DNA of 64,000 nt from Mercurialis annua (Eukaryota > Streptophyta > Magnoliopsida > Malpighiales > Euphorbiaceae). The stretch lies in contig NC_065571.1 in NCBI RefSeq assembly GCF_937616625.2, positions 17,486,501 through 17,550,500 on the forward strand, given 5' to 3'. Below are positions 22,611 to 34,141 of this stretch, piece by piece; within the stretch, counting starts at the first letter, position 1, and every line of letters starts with the position of its first letter. Both the position numbers and the translations under genes were made by a program. Under the pieces are notes generated by a model. The model was not told where the DNA came from, ran no database searches, and was given only the letters and a program-made list of their open reading frames with translations.

Positions 22611-23555
22611 TGTTGAGAAAATTGATGCAAGTGCACAGTGTCAACTCGTAATATAGACTGTGAAGTCCAGATATCATACCCACAAGGAAAGCAACTAAAT
22701 ACACCCAATTAAGATACTCAATTTGGATAGCCAAAAAGATAATTTGGTTGAAGTGATTTAAAATTAATAAAATTGAATTAAGCAGATTTAATTTAGAATA
22801 TTGAATAAAAATGGGTTTAAACAATAATAAGGAAGATCAGGGATTATTAATTTTCTTTATGTCATTAATCTCATGGGATATATGGATTATGTTATCAATT
22901 TATGGTTCAGACTAGTCTAATGCATCTATAACTCTCTCTCAAGCCGCTATAGATAAAAATATACAAATAACCAATTAATAGGCAAATTACTCACTCTCGT
23001 GTTATAAAATACCAAATCAAGAGATTAAATGATATTTATTAAGCAAACATTAAGAACACGTATTCATTAACTCACTCTCGTATTATTAATTCATACGTTG
23101 TTGATTAACTGATCTATTTTAATTAAGCTCTCTCAAGTCAGAATTAAAACATAGGACAGTGAATGTATTGGCCAAAAACATTCAAGCATTATGAGCATTA
23201 ATCAACACATAATTTTAATAACAATCCAATATCCCAATATGATTAAGTAAACATAAGTCCAATTAATAATCCCCGAAAATGTGTTTAGCTACTCATATCT
23301 AAAGGAAATTCAATAATAACATATATGGAATTCATGATTAACAAGAACACAACGGTCATTGATCTCTCAATAATGTTGTACCTTAACTCCGAAATTCCAA
23401 TATATTTTGTGTAATAATCCCAAACGATAGAGTAGAAATGATACTAAAATAGACTACCTCTAAGGCTTTGTCTATGATCTAAGATGTAAACTACAAAGAT
23501 GATCTCAAAGATGTTTAAGATCCAAAAGATGTGTTTTCTCTACACAAATGCAAGC

Positions 23556-23563
23556 TATTTATA
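23556..23563 (-). promoter_or_regulatory. TATA box of the Athila-like 5' LTR
   Basis: TATAAATA on the minus strand lies about 650 bp from the 5' LTR end and about 320 bp downstream of the GC-rich cluster at 23886-23942. Position and sequence suit the U3 promoter of this LTR. Confidence 0.5.
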
Positions 23564-23885
23564 GAGTTCCTAGGAGTGGAGCTCAAGTCAAGAATCTCTA
23601 TTCTCTTCATGGAATTTGAGTGATGATCAAGCTTTGGATCTCTTCTTTCCATGTAGAGCGGAGTAGGGAGCAAGTTCTTTCATAACCGTCTTGAGTGAAT
23701 CATAGTTCACTTATCTCATTTCCAAAGATAGCTTGATTAAATCTCATCTTGATACATACTTTGAGTGCAAGCCAAAGAAGATCTCTTTGAGTGTGAACCC
23801 AATATATGTTGCTTATGGAAGGTGTATGAGTGTATCGGCCAAGAATCCCCAAGCGATTTCCCAAGAATCGAAGTTGTACTCCGAG

Positions 23886-23942
23886 ACCAGAAGGCCGGCT
23901 CATAGTCGTGGGCCGGCTGAAGGCCGGCTGAGCTGCTGCTTG
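23886..23942 (+). repeat. GC-rich GGCCGGCT motif cluster in the U3 region
   Basis: GGCCGGCT occurs three times in about 50 bp (GAAGGCCGGCT, CGTGGGCCGGCTGAAGGCCG and following), in an AT-rich LTR. The same words occur inside the same element at 9800-9950, and a related CCGGACCT vocabulary occurs at 63722-63915 in another LTR. Confidence 0.55.
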
Positions 23943-24214
23943 TAGCTCATTTCTGGTTCGGTTCGGTTTTGACTTGGTTTGACCTGAAACTTGGTTGACT
24001 TTCTTGAACTTGACTCGAATCCTTCTGGCTCAGACTATTTTTGCATTCTAACTCTGTTTTATTCCTAAAAACTTAAGAAATATTAAATATTTACATTTTA
24101 CAAATAATTTAACAAATAAGTGAAATTAACTAAATAAGCGTATATTTTACATCATAAAATACTAAAAACTAGTAAATAAATTACCTCTAAATGACGTAAA
24201 ATATACACTTATCA

Positions 24215-24420
24215 GACAGTCACATTCTACCACCACCTTTAACATTCCTATCACAAACTCCAAACCAAACAAAATAGCTTCCCCTTTTACACAGTTTATA
24301 TCACCTCTAAAGCCTAAGATCTTGTTGCCTGCTCTTACCACAACACCTATTTCATTCCGGATCACAAACCTAATACCCAAACTACCATTGTAACATTATC
24401 CAACATTATGTTAATTTTAA
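24215..24420 (-). pseudogene. RNase H-like fragment (LINE-type or non-LTR relic)
   Basis: The minus frame reads GIRFVIRNEIGVVVRAGNK, then a KGEAILFGLEF segment and VVVECDC before being cut by the Athila LTR. This matches the plant RVT_3/RNase H-like domain of non-LTR elements and related genes (A-E-A/L-A-L-x-x-G-L and V-V-E-x-D-C patterns). It is only about 60 residues, with both ends missing. Confidence 0.5.
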
Positions 24421-24429
24421 ACAGAGGCA

Positions 24430-25645
24430 ATGTTAGGACACATCTTGGACGTTTTGAGTATGTTTCAGCTCATTTTAAGTCCGCTTTTCATGCAAAAACA
24501 GTAAAAAACGCATACAAATATGACAATTAAAAAGTGTTTAAAGATGATTTGAAACACTAAAATAGTAATTTATAGCAGTTTTTAAGCAAATAATTTTGTG
24601 GCAAATAAGCTCAAAAACACCCTAAACATGCACTATATGCGTTTTAATTTACTGTAATTCTGGAATTAAACATGCAAAATATATTAGCTATTAACATGCT
24701 TTTTAATGATTTTCATGGCAATTTTATCAAGAACTCGTAATCTGGAAATTATGGCAAAACAATAAAAAAAACCTAACATGCATCCTATTTGACAAAATTC
24801 AATAATTTGCAAATAAAACATGGCATAAAGTTATTGAAGGAATATAGAGGGTCCTCAGAATTACCGATCTGAGTCCTTGGCTTGTTTACTAGCGAAGTGG
24901 ATGCGGAATCCAGCTTAGAGTCTGTGTAGGGCTGTGTTCTTGGAAAATCAAGACGTATTTAGGTGTTTTAAGACTAGAATCGAATGATTTTTGTGTGTGG
25001 TGTGTGCTGCAGGGTTCAGCCTATACTATGGTTATTCAGGGGGGGGTCGAATTTTGTATGCTCGGATTTTATCTTTCTGGTCCGACCTTTAGTTAGGCTG
25101 TCTTAAGGCTCTATTTACAGGGGTGCATTAGGTCTAGGGTTAACTTAAGTCTAATTACCATTTCGTCTAGTTAGAGTTTAGGTTCTAGTTAAAGAAGTGT
25201 TAGGTGATAAGCTATATTTATTATTTTTATTCTTAAAATTAATGTTTTATGATTAAAATTCGTACTAGATCTTGATGGCTAAGTATAGTGCTGTTAAAAG
25301 TGAGTTTTGGTGCCTGAAAGTATTAAAAACGACTATTGGGACCCTAAGGGTTTGGGTGTTGGTAAATTTTAGTCTAGAAAACTTGCAAATTGGCTCATAA
25401 ACTTCTCAGATATTGCAATTAGTCCAGTTTCTGGATTTAAACTACAATCTCTTCGGATTTTTATAGGCTATTTGCAGCTAATTATGTTTTAATCCGCCAA
25501 GTTTGCACCTATGCACCGATTACGTATGCTTAGATTTCAACAAGCAAATCAATAGCTCGTCACCCGGATAGATTTCTCTAGAAATCATCATTGGACGCTT
25601 CAATCTCTTATCATATTTGACCTGTCCGGAAAATAGGCGTTTGCA
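24430..25645 (-). mobile_element. 5' half of the 3119-type LTR, minus orientation
   Basis: On the minus strand the sequence starts TGCAAACGCCTATTTTCCGG at 25645, matching TGTAGACACCTATTTTTCGG at 3119. It follows that LTR through its CCAATGATGATTT, AGAGATTGTAG and GAGGACYCTC landmarks to about 24430. It is an older, diverged copy of the 5' half. Confidence 0.75.
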
Positions 25646-26290
25646 GTATAGTTTTGTGCTTTGTGATCGTTTTTTGAGTGATTTTGCATGAAAACCGAAC
25701 CAAACGACGAACTGTAGCCCCATGCTTGTCGTGGCGCCGCCGCCACCCTACCATGGCACTGCCGCCGCTACTTACAGTGGCGCCATCATGCCCTTTTGTT
25801 CTTCGTTGCCAGACGTTCCCAAATCTTCTAGACCTAATCGAAATCTTGTTTTTTTGTTTTTGGGTTCGTTGAACTCGAAATTAGGTCCGGTTTAAGCCCA
25901 CATATATGTAATTAGTTGTAGATTTTATTTCTGTATTGTAATGGGTCAAACTTAATTTGTATCGGACCTCGAAGCCAAAAATTGTAATCTTCCATGACAT
26001 TCAGGTGTCGAAGCCCAAGTACGACGAGACCAGCAACGTCTAGACGCAATTCCAGCTTCATTTGAGTTTGGAATCGACCCCGGTTCAATCCATTTGATCC
26101 GTATCGATGAGACAAAGAACTTGAGTGTTTTGGCCGAGTCTAGATTTTGATTACATCGACTACTAGATGACAGATGAGTGCCAAACACTCCGGGTTTACA
26201 AGGTTAAAAGTATTCCTAACATTGTATGTACATCAACTGCGAGTGTGTATGTTTATAGTGTTTATCGCTTTCCATAGCATGTTCAGCAGG
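25646..26290 (+). mobile_element. 3' part of the 3119-type LTR, plus orientation
   Basis: Starting immediately at the TG terminus of the inverted piece, this segment follows the 3119-type LTR from about 4270 to 4940: TTTTGCATGAAA, a GCC-rich block near 25730-25790, AACTTGAG and the GTTTACAAGGTTAAAAGTATTCCTAAC landmark (paraphrased, about 26200). It is plus-oriented, so the LTR is present as two oppositely oriented halves. Confidence 0.65.
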
Positions 26291-29222
26291 GTGACAGGTC
26301 TTTAAATAGACCCGTCGACGCGGTTTCTTTTGTTCATTTGTTTAAAACCCTATTTCGTTTTCTGGAAACCCTAGCCGCCTTCAACCTTAAAGCTATCAGA
26401 TCATCCTCACCCTCATCCTTTCATCTTTGTTTTATTTCGTAAGTATTTCACGATTACTCTTCTTCAGTTTCTATTTTAATATCGTTCTCGCTGATGTTTA
26501 ACTTGTGTTATTCGTTATGCTAGCATACTGCTGGGTTCTTCTTCGATGATTCATCCTTACTCAACGAACTTATTAATCCTTTTGCTTTATAATCGAATTC
26601 GGTACGTATATACTTTTGTTTTGAATGCCGTTCGCTTCGCCGTCGATTTCATACGTTGTTGCCACTGCTCTTTAGGATTCCTTACTGCCATTGTTTGGTT
26701 CCTCATTGGGCATGAATCTTGTGTTGTTTAGGTTACTCATCTCACGCCTTGTCCGAGTTGTCTTATCGCTGGATCGTCTAACTTCTTCGCTTCGAAATGG
26801 TATGTCGAAATTATGAGTTGTCGTGGGTTATTATGGCTTCCATAGACTTGTTTACTGGCTTAGGATAGATTTGTTCTTAAGTCTATAACCTATAGTTGTT
26901 TTTTTGATTGGTGATTAGCTTGCTTGGGTTAATTCATGGATTTATTCAAGTTTCTGGGCATTTCTTTTTGTTGCTTGATATTAGGTTATACATCAACGGT
27001 TATTTGGAATGTGGTTATATATTGGTTGTTTCATGATTTTTGTGTTCATACTATACCTGTTCAGAGGCTTGGGTACCCGGCCCGCCCGCCCATGCCCGTC
27101 CTCTTAGGGCCGGGCTTGAACACCAATATTTGGTCCCAAGTCCGGTCCGAGCCCGAGTCCGGAAAAACCCGCCTTTTTATGGTCGGGGTTGGGCTTTCAA
27201 TATCGTAAAAAATCAACGTAAGCCCGTTCAAGTCTAGCCCGAGCCCGTAAAAATAGTATATTAGGGCGGGGTTTGGATAGTATATTTAAAGCCCGAAGCG
27301 GGCTTGGGCTTGTCTTTAAAAAAATTAAGCCCGCCTAAGCCTAGTCCAAGCCCGGCCCATGAACAGGTCTAGTTCATACTAAAGCGGCAGTAACCATTTA
27401 TGGCTTTGAACGATTATAGGGTTTTGCTCTTTTATGGAATTGGTTGGGTTTACCTATTTAATATTAACCAATTCATGATGCATGGTTTTAAGTATATGAA
27501 TTTGTGACTATTCATATTCCCTTATTGTTTTAAAAGGTTAAAGTGTATTAAATATTAAGTAATTAAATTGGAGATTTACGAGTTTGAAAAACTAAATCTT
27601 GGGTTATCATTGGTGACAGAATTTGAAAATATAATGGTTTTAATACCTTTTAATTCATATAATTACTTGGGTAATTATAGTGATTTTTCAATCTTAGCTT
27701 TTCGTGCCATTTCGATTAAAATTATTTTTTAACTTTTGAAACGTTTTCTTAACTTATTTTAGTTAAGTATTTGATTGTAATTTTGGTTACTTGAACTTTA
27801 AGCTATTGAGTTCCGCTTTAATTTTTTATTATTATTTTATCAAGGTTGTATTATAATTATAAACTATGGTTTATAATTGGATATAAATATATTCATTTTA
27901 TCAAAGTATTTTTAGAATTATAAACTTGGGTTTATATTTTGATAAACCTTTTGGGTTGGATTAAACTTTAGTCGCCCAACAAGTGTAAAGAAGTTTGGTA
28001 GTTTTTATAACTCGGCTGACTCACTGATATGGAATTTATCTTGGTTTATTATTTAATAAATATTAAATAGTATCTTTTGAAACAGACTTTAAGCGAGAAA
28101 TCAATAGGCTTGACTTATTGTTGACTCTATAACTGTTTGAGTATTGCATTTACTCTGATTGGCTTTATCTTAACTTGTTGTTTGTGCTAGTCCTATATGG
28201 TGTCTAGTATTCAATAGAGTTAGGGTCTGTTTTAATAGTTATTTGTAATTGTTTGGACTCGTCGACCGTTCGTGCTTTTGAGGCGAGCCGGTTTAAGCTG
28301 CTTGCCAGGAGTTATCACGTGGATTAGCAAGCAATGAATTTATATCGCTATTTACCGCTTTATTAAGTAAATTGTATTTTTGTATATATATATATATATA
28401 AACAGCTTTCGAACTGTTCTGGTATTAGGATCTGAATTGGAACGTACTACTCGATGGGGAACATCGAAACTGCATGCGCACCGGTATATGATCATATGGT
28501 ATTTGAGGTAGGTTAGAGATACGTCTCACCTAGTGAGGGCGCCGGTGGAAGATACGTCTCCTGGGACTCACATGTTTATTTGAGTGACTGTTGTGAATCG
28601 GTTATGGAGATACGTTTTACCGACACGACAACTGGATTTTAGACATTGTGGTTTAGGGTTTCAATGTTTATCCATAATGATAAAATTCTTTATAAACGTT
28701 TTAAGGTTTTAAAGGTTTTCACTTAATAAATGTAAATAGTTATATGAAGTCATCTCAATATATCTGACCCCGTTGTTTTCCCAATTTTTCCTAAGTTTAT
28801 GATTTGAGCGAGTCAGCTGGTCTCCGGTTCTTTATTTCCTCAGAGGTTTATTTTATTTTATTAAAACTGTAAAACTGATTTTATTCTTAGACCGCAGTAG
28901 TAATTAAATGTCTTCTTGTCTAATTTTTGTTATCGGATTAATTCAATTGGTTTATATGTTATTCTAGCATTCTTATATTAATTTGGGTTAATAAGTATTT
29001 ATGCCATGTTAGAGACTCGGAAAATGCCCGAGCACTTATTATATAAATGTTGAGTATTAAGAACTGTTAGAACTAGGCTGAAGTCTCGGTTGCCACCGAG
29101 TATTGGTTTTCTTCCAGGTTTATGTATTTGTTATTTATCCGCAAATCTAGCTACGAGTTTTGGTATAGCCATATTCATAGCCTAGCGCCGGTCGCGATCC
29201 ATGAAAATGGATCGTGATAATG
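26291..29222 (+). mobile_element. old diverged Tekay-like LTR remnant
   Basis: The right end, CTAGCGCCGGTCGCGATCC, closely matches the 3' end of the 59363-62421 LTR. Similar ATACG, GACTCACA and CTGACCCC blocks occur in the same order in the middle (28520-28780). A TTTAAATAG box and an AAACCCTAGCCGCC leader occur at the left (26303-26380). It is heavily decayed, lacks its 5' end and carries a hAT-like insert (27052-27371). Confidence 0.5.
27052..27371. mobile_element. hAT-type miniature element with 8-bp TSD
   Basis: The terminal inverted repeats are TATACCTGTTCA (left) and TGAACAGGTCTA (right; 11 of 12 match). They are flanked by an exact 8-bp duplication GTTCATAC at 27044-27051 and 27372-27379. 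The 320-bp interior is dominated by GGCCCG/CGGGCC and AAGCCCG motifs in both orientations and has no coding capacity. An 8-bp duplication is characteristic of hAT elements. Confidence 0.85.
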
Positions 29223-29702
29223 TAGGAGGGAGCTGGTGGTGGAAGGATGGTCGTAGAGCGGTAGGGGTGGAGGTGGTTGGCGGCGTTTGCCATCGGGCTG
29301 GCAGTAGGGTTTTTACTTTGGCAGTGGATTGCTAAACCATTCTAAAATTGATTTGTGTTCTTCTCCTAAACCTTTACTTTCTCTAATTTTTTTAAAAAAC
29401 TTTTTTAATTAGCTATTAATTCTGATTTACCCTCCTCTTAAGTATTTCCAAAGGTAATTTGTAGCCTCGTTTGGGGGTGACTCTATTTACAATTAAAATC
29501 ATCTAGTTTTCGCAAGCCTATACATCTCTATATGTTTTCACACACATATATAAATAAATTAAAATTACTTTTTTTAGTTTGATTTAGGATTCTAAATTTT
29601 TATTTAAACAATTTTCATTATTCTTAGTCAACATACACCTTTTATAAATGTTTTTATTGACTAAAAGAAGCAAAAAGAATTAATGTTAGTAGTTTTGTAG
29701 TT
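29223..29702. other. unassigned spacer
   Basis: This is a short GC-rich G-run block (29225-29330, GGTGG motifs) followed by AT-rich sequence. I see no gene or recognised element. Confidence 0.5.
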
Positions 29703-30250
29703 ACTAGTTTCGCATTACGTGCTATGCACGTGGCTCGTAACGTAACTCCTCAATGAACATATTAGTAAATTTATTATAATTATATCAATTTTTTATATAT
29801 AATTAATATTAAATTAGTTAAGAATTTTTGTAAAAGTAAATATAATATATTCGCTTATTAAATTTTTTCCATACTAAATTTATTCTTCTTTTGGTTTTAT
29901 AATGATCATAGTTAAATAGTTAACTTAATTTTATTAATACTATCTTTAAAAATAATAAGATAGAAATTTAAATAATAATATATTGACCGAATATAATATT
30001 TTAATTTGTAGTTAAATCAAACTAAAAGATAGGCATTCTTACTAATTTGGAGACAATTAGTTATTTTTTACATACTAAAAATTAAATTGGAGATAATTTA
30101 TCTATCTATTCTAATTAGGACTTTAATTACAATAGTGATTAATTAAATAACTAATTAGTTAATGACTATAAAAATTTTATTTAGTAGTAAACTGAAAAGG
30201 ATTATTCAGTAAATTTGTCTGTTCCCGCCCCCATCCGTACTTTTATATAT
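29703..30250 (+). repeat. AT-rich interspersed repeat, copy 1
   Basis: It starts ACTAGTTTCGCATTACGTGC and contains the hairpin ACGTGC-TAT-GCACGT, then about 480 bp of AT-rich sequence, ending in a CCCGCCCCCATC segment and TTTTATATATTA. A second copy with the same start and end follows directly. Start and end style resemble miniature non-autonomous elements, but no inverted termini or certain TSD are seen, so the class is open. Confidence 0.65.
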
Positions 30251-30251
30251 T

Positions 30252-30985
30252 ACTAGTTTCGCATTACGTGCTATGCACGTGGCTCGTAACGTAACTCCTC
30301 ATTGAACATATAAATAAATTTATTATAATTATATTAATTTTTTATTTATAATTAATATTAAATTAGTTAAGAATTTTTGTAAAAGTAAATATAATATATT
30401 CGGTTATTAAATTTTTTTCCATACTGAATTTATTCTTTTTTTGTTTTATAATAACCATAATTAAATAATTAACTTAATTTTATTAATAATATCTTTATAA
30501 ATAATAAGATAGAAATTTAAATAATATTATATTGACCAAATATAATATTTTAATTTTATAGTTCAATCAAACTAAAAAATAGGTATTCCTACTAATTTGG
30601 AAAAAATTTAATTATTTTTTACATAATAAATACTAAATTAGAGATAATTTAGATACCTATTCTAATTAGGACTTTAATTAAAATAGTGATTAATTAAATA
30701 ACTAATTAGTTAATGACTAAATATTTTAATTTTGTAGTTCAATCAAACTAAAAAATAGGTATTTCTACTAATTTGGAAAAAATTTAGTTATTTTTTATAT
30801 AATAAATACTAAATTATAGATAATTTAGCTACCTATTCTAATTAGGACTTTAATTAAAATAGTGATTAATTAAATAATTAATTAGTTAATGACTATAAAA
30901 CCTTTATTTAGTAGTAAACTGGAAAGAATTATTCTGTAAATTTATTTGTCTTCCCCCATCTGTTTTTTTATATATAGTATAGATA
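30252..30985 (+). repeat. AT-rich interspersed repeat, copy 2, with internal duplication
   Basis: Same start (ACTAGTTTCGCATTACGTGC) and end style (CTTCCCCCATC, TTTTTATATATAG). A segment of about 180 bp near 30540-30718 is tandemly duplicated at about 30722-30897, which explains the greater length than copy 1. A GATATA simple repeat follows at 30972-31006. Confidence 0.65.
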
Positions 30986-31879
30986 TAGATAGATATAGAT
31001 ATAGATGAATGATACAAAAGCACCGCAATAGAAACTTCTTTCTTATTAGGTAGGGATCAAATGTATTGAAATGCGCGTCTCCCATCTTATCTCTTCTTCT
31101 AACAACAGAATTAAACCTCAGCCAAAACAATTGCTTGCATTGGTTGATGCGCCAATGCATCCAATCTATTCTATCTCTACAATCCTTTTAGCATCCCTAG
31201 AAAAATGAAATATGTGCTTCAAATTTGAAGAATTATTTTTCATGTGAATGATACCTCCACGCAAAAATTATCCAAAATAAAATGCCAATGAATATTTAAA
31301 ATACTAAAATATATAATTATTATTTTTTAATATTACAACCATCTGAATTATTTGTTGTTCAAGTCACATGGCAGAATTATATTATTTTAAACAATTATTT
31401 CATCAGTGCTATTGTTTTTAGAGTATAAATTTTATATTCATATAAAAAGATTCATAGGATAGAAAAAATAATAATCTTCGACAAATTATAAATTTTAAAA
31501 TTAAATTAAAATTGGACAATCTACGTTATATAAAATATAAATTTTGGGTCATAATTTTTTTTTTATTTATTGCTATTACATCTTTGTTTCATTTTTATTT
31601 TATTATTATGATTATTGTTCAAATCTATCAATTTATCTTATTTGATTAATTACTATACCCAAAATTTATTGTTTAATATCCTTCTCGAACCTTTACGATT
31701 TTATTTTATTAATTGAAAATTCAGTTTTATTCCATTTTTCTATAATACTATTTAAACCTATAAATTTATATTATCTAATTAATTTCAAAATTTGGGCATA
31801 TATTGAAAAACTTATTTCTCTCAAAGTATGCTTTTAATAAAGTCACTTATTGTCCAAAATTCCCAATATGTTATTGCCA
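30986..31879. other. AT-rich upstream region of the seipin gene
   Basis: This region is non-coding and very AT-rich, with no recognised repeat. It lies between the miniature repeats and the gene and presumably contains distal promoter sequence. Confidence 0.5.
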
Positions 31880-31886
31880 TATAAAG
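31880..31886 (+). promoter_or_regulatory. TATA box of the seipin gene
   Basis: TATAAAG is 89 bp upstream of the chosen start ATG, giving a leader of about 50-60 bases. It is the best TATA-like site near the gene. An earlier in-frame ATG at 31894 would fall at or before the expected transcription start, which supports the later ATG. Confidence 0.4.
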
Positions 31887-31968
31887 TCATATATTGTTGG
31901 TCATCGTGAGACAGTTTCACGTAGTCCGTTTTCTTCACTCTTCAAAAACTACTACACCCCCACTCCCC

Positions 31969-33660
31969 ATGGAAGAATTGAAACATCAGAAAAATGAATA
32001 TTGCGGATTTGATAATATAGAGACTCCATCTCCATCTCCAACTCCGACTCCGACTCCGACTCCGAGTCTGTGCAATGCACTGAAACATTGGCTGCTAAAC
32101 TTGGCAATAGATGGAGTTGACAAAGTGTTTGTGGATCGAAAAAGGATGAACATGAATTCTTTGAGCAATGAAGTTCCACAAAAATGGTGCTCTACCTCAA
32201 AGCTTAGAGATTTTCAAGATTCTGAAGAATGTGGCTCTATAAATACAAAAGGAAGAAACTATACTTTTCAAGAAAATGATAGGGGAAGTGCAAGAAAAGG
32301 TAGGAAAGTGAATAATTACTTCAAAAATGAGGATCATGACGGTTCCGTGCAGTCCAAGGAAATAAACTTTCTTGCTTTCTTTACAACAATGCTGATAAAA
32401 CTCATGGGATTTCAGTTCAATATTGTGGCTACTTCTTTAACATTTCCAATTCGGTTGTCCTATTTTTCTTTCATGTTCTTCTTCTTTCCTTTCAGAACCC
32501 TAAGACATGTTCGAGCGTATTTGACGAAGAAACTTTTGAGGATTTTGGGTATTTCAAGGAGAAGAGTTACTGAGAAAGCTAAGAAATCAGTGTTAAATAT
32601 AGCATTTAGGGTTGGGTTTGGATTGTTCTGGTCAAGCTATGTGTTTCTCATGCTCTTAGGGTTAATGACTTTAGGGTTTGTGTTTGGAGGTTTGATTATG
32701 AGAATAATAGTAGAAAAGCCTATTCAGCTGACACAAACTCTCAACTTTGATTATACAAAAACTAGTCCAGTTGCTTATGTGCCAATCATGCCATATTCTG
32801 GTGCAGTTGAAGCGTCTGCCTTGGCTCCCAAGGAAGCTGGAGTGCGTATAATTCCACATAACCACAAATTGCATCTTACTGTTTCACTTATTGTGCCAGA
32901 GTCTGACTACAATCGCAACCTAGGCATCTTCCAGGTATATTTCTTATCCTTTCTAAACTATTATTGTACATAATTGTACTTCTTTGCCTTGTCTGCATCT
33001 ATAATTTGGTAACCGTTTCGTAAAAATAGGTACGTAGTATGTTTTTTTGAGGTCGTGACTCATGAGGAAAACCTTAATATTAGTCAAGGAATTATCCATC
33101 CAACTGATAGTCTTATGTATAAGAATGTAAAAACCATATTGCAAACAAATTAGCATTTTATTTTTGTTTTGTTTGTGAAGGTGAGAGTAGAGTTCACATC
33201 AGCAACTGGAAAAATCATTACAAGCTCAAGTCAAGCTTGTATTCTGCGGTTCAAAAGCCAACCAGTCCGGGTTATCCAAACAATCATTCAGACAGCTCCT
33301 ATCATGGCAGGACTCCAAACAGAAACCCAGATTTTAGACATAGAAATGAAGGATATCATAGAAGGACTGGAGCCAACAGCGTACTTGAAGGTGGTCGTAG
33401 AATCGCGAGCAGAATATAAATCAGGAGCCGGCATCCCCGAGATACACAAAGCATCACTAGCTCTGGAATCTGACCTGCCACATATGAGACGATTGATATG
33501 GAAGTGGAGGAGAAGTATTTTTGTTTGGATGAGCATTCTCATGTTTTTAACTCAACTCATGCTTCTTTTAGTGTGCTGTAGATCTGTCGTTGTACCAAGA
33601 GGAATGCATATGTTAGCTTATGCTAGAAAGCTAACATCTAAACATCATCTGCTGGAATAG
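31969..33660 (+). CDS. SEIPIN: seipin (SEIPIN2/3-like), two exons
   Basis: Exon 1 is 31969-32934 and exon 2 is 33181-33660. The intron of 246 bp has GT/AG ends and phase 0. The 481-residue product has a Ser/Pro/Thr-rich N-terminus encoded by a short CTCCAT/ACTCCG microsatellite (residues 20-33), and a long N-terminal extension. Hydrophobic segments lie at about 133-175 and 213-248, followed by the conserved ER-lumenal domain (NFDYTKTSPVAYVPI, HLTVSLIVPESDYNRNLGIFQV, crossing the splice site). A C-terminal membrane segment is at about 434-455. Seipin acts in the ER membrane, where it builds lipid droplets. The long N-terminus suits plant SEIPIN2/3 rather than SEIPIN1. No frameshift or stop is seen. 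Confidence 0.9.
32935..33180 (+). other. intron of the seipin gene
   Basis: The donor (CCAG/GTATAT) at 32935 and acceptor (GTGAAG/GTGAGAG) ending at 33180 join FQ to VRVEF in frame, as in other plant seipins. Confidence 0.85.
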
Positions 33661-33795
33661 AAACAACAGATTCGAGATCTAGTCGAAAAAGATATCTTCA
33701 TGCCGGAAAGAATTCATGTTAAGCGTAGTTAAAGAATGGAGATTCTAAATATCTCTTTTAGATTAAGGGAAAATAATAATGTCTCTGTAAAGTAT

Positions 33796-33801
33796 AATAA
33801 A
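33796..33801 (+). terminator. polyadenylation-like signal of the seipin gene
   Basis: AATAAA lies about 135 bp after the stop codon. It is the first canonical signal downstream. Confidence 0.45.
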
Positions 33802-34060
33802 AGAGAAAATGGGCACTCTGATTCACAAATTTTTTCCATAATTAAGTAGATTCCATTTGATCAAATAGACATAAATGTTTTGATGGTTTCGTCGTAGTCG
33901 AGCAACTCTTACTTCAACTTGTCAATAAAGAATAGGTTAGAAGGATTCGAGCCGATATTGGCTCGAACACCCTCCGATGTCTAAGTTAGGATCTTGATAG
34001 GTTATTATGGTGTAATCACCAAAGTAATAAAATAAATGAACGTACCTTCATCACCTGAGT

Positions 34061-34064
<4 letters not shown>

Positions 34065-34138
<74 letters not shown>
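34065..34138. repeat. compound (CT)n(TA)n microsatellite
   Basis: About 36 bases of CT repeats are followed by about 38 of TA repeats, next to the LTR-like segment. Such a compound microsatellite is common between gene and retroelement sequence. Confidence 0.95.

Positions 34139-34141
<3 letters not shown>

Larger units (their letters stand above)
5594..24214 (-). mobile_element. Athila-like Ty3-gypsy element, heavily broken
   Basis: Read on the minus strand the order is 5' LTR (24214-22611), primer-binding region, gag, protease, RT, RNase H, integrase, an acidic ORF, an env-position ORF with the plant transposon domain, and a 3' non-coding region with purine-rich tracts. This order and the proteins match the plant Athila lineage. 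The polyprotein has several stops and frameshifts. It is interrupted by a solo LTR and by a Tat-like element, and its 3' LTR is missing at the left end, where a foreign LTR adjoins. The flank at 24215-24219 (GACAG) is the expected target duplication, but the left copy is lost. Confidence 0.8.
22611..24214 (-). mobile_element. 5' LTR of the Athila-like element
   Basis: On the minus strand it starts TGATAAGTGTATATTTTACG at 24214 and ends TCAACA at 22611 (about 1.6 kb). It contains a TATA box and, upstream of it in U3, a GC-rich motif cluster. The LTR inserted into an RNase H-like scrap whose remainder lies to the right. The matching 3' LTR is not present at the left end of the element. Confidence 0.75.

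Noticed and set aside
26936..27208. Plus frame of 90 codons with a hydrophobic start
   Set aside because: It runs from decayed LTR sequence into the hAT miniature element, so it is a chance frame.
29219..29340. GC-rich block with GGTGG repeats as a possible gene start
   Set aside because: No frame of useful length, splice pattern or family match is present.
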